Assembly: GCA_030428695.1 (NCBI GenBank)
Contig: JAUIEM010000003.1
Coordinates: 1-57,371 of the forward strand
Source: a bacterium
GTDB lineage: Bacteria; Planctomycetota; J058; JAJDCP01
Direction of reading: 5' to 3'
DNA length: 57,371 nt
The translations under genes and the position numbers were made by a program. The notes beneath the pieces are model-generated. The model ran no database searches. It was not told the origin of the DNA and was given only the letters and a program-made list of their open reading frames with translations. Position 1 is the first letter of the stretch; each line of letters starts with the position of its first letter. Below, in pieces: positions 45,704 to 53,496 of the stretch.

Positions 45704-47302
45704 TCAGCTCTCTTCGGGCGGCAGCAGGCTCGCCACCGCTCCCAACGTGTCGGCTTCCTCTGCGGTCTTGTCCTTGCGCCAACGGGCGATGCGCGGGAAG
45801 CGCAGGGCCAGGCCGGCCTTGTGCCGTTTCGAGCGGCGCAGCGAGTCGAAGTGCAGCTCGAACACCTGCTCCGGCTCGACCACCGCGACCGGTCCGAAGC
45901 GCTCCTTCGTGTGCCGCCGCACCCAGCGGTCGAGCTCGTCGATCTCGCCGTTGCTCAGCCCCGAGTAGGCCTTGGCGACCGTGACCAGGGCGCCGTCCCG
46001 CCACACCCCGAAGGTGTAGTCGGTGTAGCGGCTCGCGCGCCGGCCGCTGCCCTTCTGGGCGTAGATCATCACCGCGTCGACGCTCAGCGGCGCGACCTTC
46101 CACTTCCACCAGTCGCCCTTCCGCCGTCCGGTCCGATAGGGGGAACTGCGGCGTTTGAGGAGGAGGCCCTCGACGCCCCGCTCCCGAGAGCCCTCGCGCA
46201 GCCTCGCGAGGCCTGCCCAGGAGTCCGCCTCGACCTCCGCCGACAGCGGGAACAGGGGCCGGCCCTCGAGCAGCGCCCCCAGCCGGGCGCGCCGCTCGTG
46301 CAGGGGCCGGGCGCGCCAGTCCTCGCCGGCGAGCTCGAGCAGGTCGAAGGCCATGAACACGACCGGACAGGCGGCGAGCACCTTCTTCGTCAGCTGCTTG
46401 CGGTTGATGCGGGTCTGCAGGGCGGAGAAGGGCAGGGGGGCGCCGTCGCGCCAGCCGAGCAGCTCGCCATCGAGCACGCAGCGCTCGGGAAGCTCCGCGG
46501 CGGCCGCGACCAGGCTCGGGAAGCGCGCGGTCAACAGCTCGTCGCCCCGCGACCAGAGCTCGACCTCGCCATCGCGGAACAGCAGCTGGGCGCGAATGCC
46601 GTCCCACTTCCACTCGGCGAGCCAGTCGTCACGCGGGCCGAGCTCCTCCGGAGCGCCTTCGAGGGGGCTGGCGAGGAAGCAGGGGAAGGGGCCGCACGGC
46701 GCCGTGCCCGCGTCCTCCGGGGCGAGCAGCTCCTCGAAGAAGGCGCCGCTCGGCTCCCATCTGCCGGTCAACCGGGCGGCCACCGTCGCCCGCGGCAGCC
46801 CGGCGAGCTCGGCGAGGGCGCGGGCGACGAGCAGCTGCGAGACCCCGACCCGGAAGGCCCCGGTCAGGACCTTGACGAACAGGAAGCGCTCCCGGCCCCG
46901 CAGCTCGAGCAGCCAGGCGCCGAGGCGCTCGACCTGCGCTTCGCGGTCGGCCTCGCGCAGCGGCAGGATGCGCTCCTGCACCCAGCGGTGCAGCGGCAGC
47001 TCTTCCTCCGGGGCTCCCCCTGTGTGCGGCTCCAGCAGCAGGCACAGGGTCTCGGCGAGGTCGCCGACGACGGCGTAGCACTCCTCGAACAGCCAGCCGG
47101 GGATGTCCGCGCGCTCGCAGGCCCAGCCGGCCAGCAGCCGCACCCCGAGCAGGCGCTTCGGCCGGCGCCCGCACAGGAAGGCGACCGCCCAGGCGGCATC
47201 CGCGGGGGGTGTGCGCCCGAACCAGTCCTTGAGCACGGCGACCTTGGCGTTGGTGCCGTTCTGCCGGTCGAGGGCGTCGTACAGCGCGGCGAAGGCCTTC
47301 AC
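45704..47302 (-). CDS. ATP-dependent DNA ligase (bacterial damage-response type)
   Basis: 532 aa. An N-terminal DNA-binding domain (about 1-200) is followed by the nucleotidyltransferase core with motif I EWKWDGIR (adenylated K232), RFPSL and CVLDGELLG (motif III region), then GVEGLLLKR and WWKWK (motifs IV-V). An OB-fold domain ends the protein. It joins DNA nicks using ATP and should not replace the essential NAD-dependent LigA. GTG 47302 follows GAGGGG and overlaps the exonuclease stop by 4 nt. This family commonly sits with an exonuclease, a DEXH helicase and a metallophosphoesterase. Only the exonuclease is present here. Confidence 0.93.
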   Translation of the reverse strand: MKAFAALYDALDRQNGTNAKVAVLKDWFGRTPPADAAWAVAFLCGRRPKRLLGVRLLAGWACERADIPGWLFEECYAVVGDLAETLCLLLEPHTGGAPEEELPLHRWVQERILPLREADREAQVERLGAWLLELRGRERFLFVKVLTGAFRVGVSQLLVARALAELAGLPRATVAARLTGRWEPSGAFFEELLAPEDAGTAPCGPFPCFLASPLEGAPEELGPRDDWLAEWKWDGIRAQLLFRDGEVELWSRGDELLTARFPSLVAAAAELPERCVLDGELLGWRDGAPLPFSALQTRINRKQLTKKVLAACPVVFMAFDLLELAGEDWRARPLHERRARLGALLEGRPLFPLSAEVEADSWAGLARLREGSRERGVEGLLLKRRSSPYRTGRRKGDWWKWKVAPLSVDAVMIYAQKGSGRRASRYTDYTFGVWRDGALVTVAKAYSGLSNGEIDELDRWVRRHTKERFGPVAVVEPEQVFELHFDSLRRSKRHKAGLALRFPRIARWRKDKTAEEADTLGAVASLLPPEES

Positions 47303-48291
47303 GCGTCCCCCTCGGAGCGGGTGTCCCAGGCCACCGCGTCGAGGCTCCGCCGCTCGCGCAGGTAGCGCGCGAAGGGACCGGGGCTGCCGTGGAAGGCGAT
47401 CACCCGGGACGCGCCGCTCGCCTCGACGGTGCGCAACAGCGCCGGCCAGTCGGCGTGGTCGGACAGGGGGAAGCCGCGGTCGTAGGCCTTCCAGCGGCGG
47501 TTCCCCCGGACCCGCATGAAGCCCGAGGCGAGGGCGACCTCCGCCCCCTTGAAGCGGCGCACCCAGCGGCTGCCGAGGGCCGCGGGCGGCGCGAGCACCA
47601 GGGCGCGGCCGTAGTCCTGGCCGGCGCCGATCGCGGCGCACTCGTCGAGCCCCGCCACGCCGCTGGCCCGGTAGGCCTCGACCAGCTTGAGGACCGCGCC
47701 GTGGGCGAAGATCGGCCCGTCATGCCGGGCCCGCATCTCGGCGAGCACGCGCTGGGCCTTGCCGAGGGCGTAGCACCCGAGCAGGGCCGGCCGGCCGGCT
47801 TCCGCGCAGCGCCGCCACCACGCCGCGAGGGCGTCGCAGGTCTCGGCGGCGGGGGCCCAGCGGTAGATCGGCAGGCCGAAGGTGCTCTCGGTGATCAGGG
47901 TGTGGCAGGAGACCGGCTCGAAGGGAGCGCAGGTCGGGTCGGGCTGGTGCTTGTAGTCGCCGCTGACCACCCACACCTCGCCGCGGTGCTCGAGCCGGAC
48001 CTGGGCCGAGCCGCGCACGTGGCCGGCCGGATGCAGTGACACGCGCACCCCGCCGAGCGTCCGGCTCGCGCCGTAGGGGATGCCCTCGATGCGCGCCTCG
48101 TCGCCGAGCCGGACGCGGGCGATCGGCAGGCCGGGTGCGGCACACAGGTAGCTCTCGCTGCCCGGCCGGGCGTGGTCGGCGTGGGCGTGGGTCAGCACCG
48201 CCGCGGCGACCGGTTGCCAGGGGTCGATCCAGAAGCGCCCGGGCGGGCAGTACAGCCCCTCCGGCCGCAGCTCGACCAGGCTCGTCGTCAT
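47299..48291 (-). CDS. Ligase-associated DNA exonuclease (metallo-beta-lactamase / beta-CASP-like)
   Basis: 330 aa. The metallo-beta-lactamase metal site THAHADHA is near the N-terminus, with LHPAGHVRGSAQV (second His motif) and VVSGDYK (bridging Asp). The C-terminal SDHADW and VIAFHGSPGPFA motifs are typical of the SNM1/Artemis-like DNA nucleases found beside ATP-dependent ligases. It trims DNA ends before ligation. Of two in-frame ATGs, 48291 is preferred because a G-rich ribosome site (GGGGG) is properly spaced; 48300 is possible. Directly coupled to the ligase gene. Confidence 0.92.
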   Translation of the reverse strand: MTTSLVELRPEGLYCPPGRFWIDPWQPVAAAVLTHAHADHARPGSESYLCAAPGLPIARVRLGDEARIEGIPYGASRTLGGVRVSLHPAGHVRGSAQVRLEHRGEVWVVSGDYKHQPDPTCAPFEPVSCHTLITESTFGLPIYRWAPAAETCDALAAWWRRCAEAGRPALLGCYALGKAQRVLAEMRARHDGPIFAHGAVLKLVEAYRASGVAGLDECAAIGAGQDYGRALVLAPPAALGSRWVRRFKGAEVALASGFMRVRGNRRWKAYDRGFPLSDHADWPALLRTVEASGASRVIAFHGSPGPFARYLRERRSLDAVAWDTRSEGDA

Positions 48292-48360
48292 CCGCCTCAT
48301 CCCCCGCAGCTCGACCGACGGAGTCTACCAAAGCCCGGCGGTCGCGCGCGAACCGGGCCC

Positions 48361-49017
48361 TCAGGGGCCGGCGACGACGTCCACCCTCAGCTCGAGCTGC
48401 CCGCCCAGCCGCGCGCGCAGCCGCTGGCCGGGGAGCACCGGGCCGACCCCCGGGGGTGTGCCTGTCAGGATCACGTCGCCGCGCTCGAGAGGGAAGAACT
48501 CCGAGACGTAGGCGATGCAGGCGGCGGCGGACAGCTCGCGGTCGGCGGTGGTGCCGTCCTGGCGCAGCTCGTCGTCGACCCACAGCTCGAGCCGCGTCTG
48601 GTCGGGGTCACCGAGGGCGGACAGGGGGAGGAAGCCGGACATCGGGCAGGAGCCGGCGAAGCACTTCGCGGTCTCCCACGGATGCCCGCGCTGCTTCAGC
48701 GCGCTCTGCCGTTCGCGCAGGGTCAGGTCGATCGCGACCGCCGCGCCCGCCAGCAGCCGGCGGGCCGCGCCGACGTCGAGGCGGTGGCCCGCGCCGCCGA
48801 CCAGCAGCGCCATCTCGACCTCGTGATGGCAGGCGCCTGCCCCCGCGGGGATCGCGACGGTGCCGCCGTCGGGGACGACGCAGCTCGCGGGCTTCATGAA
48901 CACCAGCGGACGGGGCTCCGGGCGGTTGCCGAGCTCGACGGCGTGGGCCCGGTAGGTGCGTCCGAGGCAGTAGATGTTGCGGAGGCGGGGGAGGCGGGGC
49001 GTCGGCATCGTGTCCAT
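48361..49017 (-). CDS. Fumarylacetoacetate hydrolase family protein
   Basis: 218 aa, the length of short single-domain FAH-family enzymes (acylpyruvases, oxaloacetate decarboxylases). Signatures: IYCLGRTYRAHAVELGN, PLVFMKPASCVVPDG, HHEVEMALLVGG (metal-binding Glu pair), AIDLTLRERQ, and DVILTGTPPGVGP at the C-terminus. Likely cytoplasmic, acting on a beta-dicarbonyl carbon-carbon bond. The substrate is unknown. Two in-frame ATGs exist (49017 and 49008), neither with a strong ribosome site. It lies 60-70 bp upstream of the exonuclease gene on the same strand and could share its transcript, although a metabolic link to DNA repair is not obvious. Confidence 0.88.
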   Translation of the reverse strand: MDTMPTPRLPRLRNIYCLGRTYRAHAVELGNRPEPRPLVFMKPASCVVPDGGTVAIPAGAGACHHEVEMALLVGGAGHRLDVGAARRLLAGAAVAIDLTLRERQSALKQRGHPWETAKCFAGSCPMSGFLPLSALGDPDQTRLELWVDDELRQDGTTADRELSAAACIAYVSEFFPLERGDVILTGTPPGVGPVLPGQRLRARLGGQLELRVDVVAGP

Positions 49018-49082
49018 CCGGCGGCTGCTGTGCGCCGTATCTTCCCCTGCCAGGCCTTCCGCTGCAAGCCGGCGGGATTCCC

Positions 49083-49111
49083 TTCGCCGGATGGTGGCCC
49101 GTCGATATGAT
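49083..49111 (+). promoter_or_regulatory. Candidate promoter of the transposase-derived gene
   Basis: TTCGCC (49083-49088), 17-bp spacer, TATGAT (49106-49111). The -10 matches five of six and the -35 only three. A G-rich ribosome site follows at 49121-49126, before the GTG at 49136. Confidence 0.38.
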
Positions 49112-49135
49112 GACAGTACAGGGGGACAGTGTGCA

Positions 49136-51421
49136 GTGGCCGCTTCGCGTCGCAAGGCCGTGCCGCCGGATGAGATCGCCACGCCACCGCGGGGCGAGGA
49201 GCTCGAGTGGCAGGTGCCGCGCGAGACCGCGCCGGGCATCCTGCAGCGCTTCCCTCCGGAGGCCGAGACCCAGACCGAGATCCAGCTCCGGGAAGAGCCC
49301 TCCGGCAGCACCGTCGACACCGAGCCGCTGACCGAGGCCGGGGGTCCGCCGTCGCGCTGGCACCGGCCGAAGCGCGACCGGGCGGCGCCCCGCGATCCCG
49401 AGGAGCCGCGGTCGACGGTCAAGATGCGCCGCGACCGCATGCCGTACGGCGGCCCGCGTCCCACCACCAAGCCATCGTCCGAGGAGAAGGCCCAACCCTT
49501 CGCCCTGTTCGGCGCCGCGTCGCTGCCGAAAAAGGCTCCGGGCGCGGATGAGGAGGCGATCCGGGCCGCCCTCGCCCGCGGCGAGACGATGACCCTCGCC
49601 GGGCTGCGCAAGCAACCGAGCGCGCACTGGATTCCTCCGCGGGGGAGGCGCGACAAGCACTACTGGGTGCACGTCCAGACCACGATGCAGCGCGAGCGCA
49701 CCCGCCGCATCCACCGCGGCGAGCTCGAGAAACACCGCCAGCGCGCGCGGGGTGAGCTGCGCAGCGAGTGGATCCCGGCCGGGCCGCGGGCGCGGGAGGC
49801 GACCCACCGCAAGCTGCCGCAGCGGCGCTCGCGCAAGAGCACCCTCGAGCTCAAGCTGAAGAACGAGGAGACGACCCGCAGCAACGTCGTCGTCCCGGTG
49901 CCGGTCGTGCCCCGGCCGCGAACCCCGGAGCAGTCCCTCGGAGCCCGGCCGCCCGCGGCCTACAAGATCTACCACTTCGCCTACCTCCGCTACGAGGTCC
50001 TGCGCTCGCCCCTGCCCAGGCCCGCCGCCGAGAGCGACGCGCCCCGCGCCAGGAGCGGCAGCCTCGCGCGCTTCCTCGACGCCCGCCTGCCCCCGGCGAG
50101 CCCCCTGCGCCGCAGCCTCGAGCGCAGGAGCCCGCGGCTGCCGCTGGCGGCCGTCGAAGGAGTCGCCGCCGGGGCCTTCGGCATGCGCTGGCTGATCGAG
50201 CAGGCCTGGAACGAGCTCGGCCTGACCGCGCTGGTCGACCGCTGGCTCGGTTCGGCGGCCGGCTGGGACCGGGCGCTGTTCGCCCTGGTCGCGGTCCACC
50301 TGATCGCGCCGCGCGGGGCCGAGTCCCTGGCCGGCTGGCAGGGCGCCGCGCTGTTCTGGCCGGAAGCCGAAGCGCTCGAGCCGCGCCAGCTGGCTGGCGT
50401 GCGGTCCCTGCTCGCGCGGCGCTGGGAGAAGCTCGCCGGCGACCTCGGCGCGCTCCTCGCCGGGGTCTTCCCCGCGGCGAAGGGAGACGCTCCGACGCTG
50501 CCGGATGGAGATTCGTCGAGCGGCGAGCCGGCCGAGCTCCTCGAAGTGCGGCTCGACGGGAGCCTGCTCCGCGTCGCGACGCCCTCCGGGGCGCCGCGCC
50601 AGACCTGGTGCGCCCAGTCCTTCGGCGGGCGCGCGGTGCACTGGGTGCGGGCGGCGCGGAGCGGGGAGACCCGCCTCGACCCCGCGGACTTCGCCGTCGT
50701 GCTGCGCGAAGGCGAGCTGCCGCCGCGCAGCCTGCGGACCGTGCTCGCCCGCTCCGGCGGCTACCGGCGGCACCCCGAGCGCGGAGAGCTGTCGTACAAG
50801 AGCGTGCGGGTCGAGGGCGAGACCTACCTCGTGCGCCGCGACCAGAACGCCCGCGCGGCGATGCTGCGCCTGCTCGACAGCCGCGTGACCGAGATCCGCA
50901 AGGTGCTCGCGCGCGGGCCCGAGGCCGCCGAAGAGCTGCTCGCCCAGCGCCACCTGCGCTCCTTCCTGCGGCGCGACGCGCGGCGCAAGGACGACGAGGG
51001 CGAGCCGGCCGGTCCGGTGATCCTCGACCGCATGGCCCTGGCCGCCGCCCGCCGCTTCGCCGGCCTGGCCGTCGCGGTCACGAAGGCGCCCGTGCCCGCC
51101 GCCGCGACCCTCGCCGACCAGGCCGACGCGGTCGAGAGCGTCTTCGCCCAGCTGCGGCAGCGTCCCCAGGATGGCGGCGACCGGGCAGAGCTGGCGATCG
51201 CGAGCGTCGCGCAGCTCCTGATCCGCTGGCTCGAGTCGCGCAGCGGACTGGAGCTGGAGTCCCTGCAGCGCGCCTTCGCCGGCCTGGGGGTGAAGGCCGT
51301 CGACGGGCAGGGCTACGCGACCACGCCGCTCGGGGCTGAGGCGCGGCGGGTCCTCGACCGGCTCGGCTACGAGCGCCCGCCGGCGCGCTTCCGGGTCGTC
51401 GGGCCCTGGCGGGTGCGGTAG
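49136..51421 (+). CDS. Probable domesticated IS1634-like (IS4 superfamily) transposase with long basic N-terminal extension
   Basis: 761 aa. GTG 49136 follows GGGGGA. Residues 1-330 are charged, Arg/Pro-rich and probably disordered, with no counterpart in insertion-sequence transposases. From about 340 the protein follows the IS1634 layout: WLIEQAWNELGLTALVDRWL, then ALVAVHLIAPRGAESLAGWQ, SGGYRRHPERGELSYKSVRV, VEGETYLVRRDQNARAAMLR and DAVESVFAQLRQ. The last fits the third catalytic Glu segment. The region expected to hold the second catalytic Asp reads FAVVLREGELP, so the DDE triad looks broken. No terminal inverted repeats or target duplication flank it. It has its own promoter and normal local composition, which suits a stably retained, repurposed gene. 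Confidence 0.6.
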   Translation: MAASRRKAVPPDEIATPPRGEELEWQVPRETAPGILQRFPPEAETQTEIQLREEPSGSTVDTEPLTEAGGPPSRWHRPKRDRAAPRDPEEPRSTVKMRRDRMPYGGPRPTTKPSSEEKAQPFALFGAASLPKKAPGADEEAIRAALARGETMTLAGLRKQPSAHWIPPRGRRDKHYWVHVQTTMQRERTRRIHRGELEKHRQRARGELRSEWIPAGPRAREATHRKLPQRRSRKSTLELKLKNEETTRSNVVVPVPVVPRPRTPEQSLGARPPAAYKIYHFAYLRYEVLRSPLPRPAAESDAPRARSGSLARFLDARLPPASPLRRSLERRSPRLPLAAVEGVAAGAFGMRWLIEQAWNELGLTALVDRWLGSAAGWDRALFALVAVHLIAPRGAESLAGWQGAALFWPEAEALEPRQLAGVRSLLARRWEKLAGDLGALLAGVFPAAKGDAPTLPDGDSSSGEPAELLEVRLDGSLLRVATPSGAPRQTWCAQSFGGRAVHWVRAARSGETRLDPADFAVVLREGELPPRSLRTVLARSGGYRRHPERGELSYKSVRVEGETYLVRRDQNARAAMLRLLDSRVTEIRKVLARGPEAAEELLAQRHLRSFLRRDARRKDDEGEPAGPVILDRMALAAARRFAGLAVAVTKAPVPAAATLADQADAVESVFAQLRQRPQDGGDRAELAIASVAQLLIRWLESRSGLELESLQRAFAGLGVKAVDGQGYATTPLGAEARRVLDRLGYERPPARFRVVGPWRVR

Positions 51422-51458
51422 GGGCTCGATCCCTCGGTCGAGGTTTCCTCTCCAGGAC

Positions 51459-51482
51459 GTGCCCGCGCCCGTGCCCGTGCCC
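51459..51482. repeat. 6-bp-period tandem repeat (GTGCCC type)
   Basis: Units GTGCCC, GCGCCC, GTGCCC, GTGCCC in direct succession, about 40 bp after the stop of the transposase-derived gene. Confidence 0.7.
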
Positions 51483-51535
51483 TGCCCGATCCTCCTCCGG
51501 TCTTGCATCGCCGGGTGCGTCGGAATCCAATGTAG

Positions 51536-51556
51536 GGGCGGGGTTTACCCCCGCCC
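51536..51556. repeat. Palindromic REP-like hairpin
   Basis: GGGCGGGG (51536-51543) / CCCCGCCC (51549-51556), 8-bp perfect stem with a 5-nt loop TTTAC. Its position after the gene end also suits a transcription terminator. Similar GTAGGGGCGGG-type palindromes occur dispersed in many GC-rich bacterial genomes. Confidence 0.6.
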
Positions 51557-51582
51557 GCCGCAGGCTTGGGGACGTGCGTCAT

Positions 51583-51612
51583 GGGGTTCCGTGAGATAGC
51601 CTCGTGAACCCC
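51583..51612. repeat. Inverted repeat hairpin
   Basis: GGGGTTC (51583-51589) / GAACCCC (51606-51612), 7-bp perfect arms around a 16-nt loop. Confidence 0.45.
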
Positions 51613-51669
51613 TCCCCTGGCAGGCAACATCCGGCGTAGATCGACGCCACTCGATGCACGCTGCGACCT

Positions 51670-51753
51670 CCAAGGTCGGCCTGATTCGCAGGCTCTCACC
51701 GATCCGCAAACCACTTACCTACTGACCTTGGCGTAAGTTCTGGGCCTTTGCGG
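51670..51753. repeat. Nested stem-loop with alternative pairing partner
   Basis: Outer arms CCGCAAA (51704-51710) / TTTGCGG (51747-51753) enclose inner arms ACTTAC (51713-51718) / GTAAGT (51733-51738). The loop holds GACCTTGG (51724-51731), which is exactly complementary to CCAAGGTC at 51670-51677, outside the stem. The two foldings compete, as in attenuators or mobile-element ends. No function is established. Confidence 0.5.
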
Positions 51754-51797
51754 AACGTCGCTCTGCGAGGGGCGGTACAGAAGAGCTCCGAGCGGAA

Positions 51798-51886
51798 GAA
51801 CCGCAGAGGCGCAGAGTCCGCGGAGGGCCGGAGAGAAGACAAGTGCCCTCTGCGGCCCTCTGCGATCCATGCGTCCTCTGCGGTTC
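51798..51886. repeat. 89-bp inverted-repeat element of the dispersed CGCAGAG type
   Basis: Perfect 12-bp arms GAACCGCAGAGG (51798-51809) / CCTCTGCGGTTC (51875-51886), with further CGCAGAG / CTCTGCG copies inside. From memory, AACCGCAGAGGCGCAGAG...CTCTGCGGTT palindromes are dispersed in intergenic DNA of many unrelated bacteria, so this looks like a member of a mobile MITE-like repeat class. Confidence 0.7.
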
Positions 51887-52050
51887 CTCTTACTTCGCCC
51901 GCGAAGGACTGTGGTTGTCGAGTTGGAGCAGTCGGACAGAACTTATGCTGAGGTCACTAGGTGACGGGCTAGCCCATCGGGGAGGCTCCGACGCTTCCCA
52001 CATCCCCGCGCCCCATGTTCCCTGGCAGCCGAGGCGGAGCCCCCCAGCGT

Positions 52051-52116
52051 GGGCCGTGGACCGTGGACCGTCGCGGCGTGGCCGTCGCCGTGACCGTGAC
52101 CGTGGTCCGGGTGGAC
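52051..52116. repeat. 6/7-bp-period tandem repeat (CCGTGA/CCGTGG type)
   Basis: CCGTGGA twice (period 7), then a run with period 6: GCCGTC, GCCGTG, ACCGTG, ACCGTG, GTCCGG (52081-52110). Noncoding, about 110-175 bp upstream of the alcohol dehydrogenase start. Confidence 0.65.
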
Positions 52117-52227
52117 GGTTCGGGAGGTGCTCGGCCGGCGTAGGTCCTCCGCAAACAGGGAAGAAACCTGTTGACGTCCGTAGGGCCCCCTGGCGAAAAG
52201 AGACCGACCCATCCCGGAGGACACCCC

Positions 52228-53334
52228 ATGCAGGTCCGCGCCGCGCTGCTCGAGAGAACCGGCCAGCCCTTCTCCGTCGTCCCCCTGACGCTCGCCGACC
52301 CCGGGCCGGGGGAGGTGCGGGTGCGGGTGGCGGCGTCCGGCGTCTGCCACTCCGACTACCACCTGCAGTCCGGGGCGACGCGGCACCCCCTGCCGTTGGT
52401 TCCGGGGCATGAAGGCTCCGGGGTGGTCGAGACCGTCGGCGAGGGGGTGACGCGGGTCGCCGTCGGCGACCACGTCGTGCTGAGCTGGGCGCCGGCCTGC
52501 CGGGCCTGTTTCTTCTGCGACCGGGAGCAGCCGCAGCTGTGCGCGACCTACGACGGGCCGATCTGGCAGGGGGTGCTCGACGACGGGACGCCGCGTTTCT
52601 CCCGTGATGGGGCGCCGGTCTACCACTACTGCGGCCTGTCGACCTTCGCCGAGCGCATCGTCGTGCGCGAGAAGAGCTGCGTCCCGATCAGGCAGGATGT
52701 GCCCCTCGAGATCGCCGCCCTGGTCGGCTGCGCGGTCGCGACCGGGGTCGGTGCGGTGCTGCGCACGGCGCGGGTGGAGGCCGGGGCGAGCGCGGTCGTG
52801 CTCGGCTGCGGAGGGGTCGGGCTCAACGTCGTGCAGGGGCTGCGCCTGGCCAGGGCGACGACCATCATCGCGGTCGACCGCCAGCCGGCGAAAGAGGCGC
52901 TCGCCCGGCGCCTCGGGGCGACCGACTTCCTGTCCGCCGGGCCGAGCCTGCTCGAGGAGCTCCGCGCGCGCACCGGCGGCCACGGGGCGGACTACGTCTT
53001 CGAGGCGGTCGGCACGCCGGCGCTGCAGAGCCTGGCCTTCGAAGCCTGCCGGCGCGGCGGCACCGCGGTGCTCGCGGGGCTGGCGCCGATGGCATCGGCG
53101 TCGGAGCTGCCCGGGGCGCGCATCACCCGCGAGGAGAAGACCGTGATGGGCAGCTACTACGGCTCGGTCGACGCCGACCGGGACTTCCCCTGGCTGCTCG
53201 ACCTGTACCGTGAGGGCAGCCTCGACCTCGCGGCGCTGATCAGCGCGCGGCATCCCCTCGAGGCGATCAACGCGGCCTACGCGGCGCTCCTGACGGGAGA
53301 GGTCGCGCGCGGGCTGGTGGTGTTCGGCGACTGA
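52228..53334 (+). CDS. Zinc-dependent alcohol dehydrogenase (MDR, class III-like)
   Basis: 368 aa. ATG 52228 follows CGGAGG. Medium-chain dehydrogenase with catalytic zinc ligands C40 (GVCHSD), H61-E62 (GHEGSG) and a later Cys in LVGCAVATG. Structural zinc cysteines are C91, C94, C97 and C105 (CRACFFC...C). The Rossmann motif is GCGGVGLNVVQG, with IIAVDRQ whose acidic residue favours NAD over NADP. Overall organisation resembles glutathione/mycothiol-dependent formaldehyde dehydrogenases and related aliphatic alcohol dehydrogenases. The precise substrate cannot be set from sequence. It is the first gene after the repeat-dense region. Confidence 0.92.
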   Translation: MQVRAALLERTGQPFSVVPLTLADPGPGEVRVRVAASGVCHSDYHLQSGATRHPLPLVPGHEGSGVVETVGEGVTRVAVGDHVVLSWAPACRACFFCDREQPQLCATYDGPIWQGVLDDGTPRFSRDGAPVYHYCGLSTFAERIVVREKSCVPIRQDVPLEIAALVGCAVATGVGAVLRTARVEAGASAVVLGCGGVGLNVVQGLRLARATTIIAVDRQPAKEALARRLGATDFLSAGPSLLEELRARTGGHGADYVFEAVGTPALQSLAFEACRRGGTAVLAGLAPMASASELPGARITREEKTVMGSYYGSVDADRDFPWLLDLYREGSLDLAALISARHPLEAINAAYAALLTGEVARGLVVFGD

Positions 53335-53467
53335 GCTGCACTGTGCCGGGGTGTGCGGCGGCGGTGCGCGGCGCAGGCCGGGCGTGTTCTGCGGGCTTCC
53401 TGTGTCCTGACCCCCGAGTCCGCCTGCCAGGCGGCGGGGCGGCTCTGGAACGGGGCTTGCGACCAGT

Positions 53468-53490
53468 CTCCACGGAAACCACCCGTGGAG
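53468..53490 (+). promoter_or_regulatory. Hairpin covering the ribosome binding site of the next gene
   Basis: Perfect 8-bp stem CTCCACGG (53468-53475) / CCGTGGAG (53483-53490) with a 7-nt A/C-rich loop. The 3' arm contains the GGAG ribosome site used by the ATG at 53497, so folding would hide it. This is a candidate translational switch. Confidence 0.5.
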
Positions 53491-53496
53491 GCCGCC

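Larger units (their letters stand above)
51422..52227. other. Repeat- and hairpin-dense intergenic region
   Basis: 806 bases with no credible protein gene. It contains two 6-bp-period tracts, four separate inverted repeats (listed individually), a perfect 10-bp palindrome GGGCTAGCCC (51966-51975) and the small inverted repeat GTCAC-TAG-GTGAC (51953-51965). A TTGACG at 52171 could be the -35 of the alcohol dehydrogenase gene, but no good -10 follows. It lies directly after the transposase-derived gene. Confidence 0.7.

Noticed and set aside
49018..52227. Intact insertion sequence around the transposase-like gene
   Set aside because: No matching terminal inverted repeats or target-site duplication were found on both sides, the catalytic triad looks incomplete, and the hairpins downstream do not have partners upstream.
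51422..52227. CRISPR array or tRNA cluster in the repeat-rich gap
   Set aside because: Repeats are 6-bp or single palindromes without 24-40-bp direct repeats and regular spacers, and no tRNA T-loop or acceptor pairing was seen.
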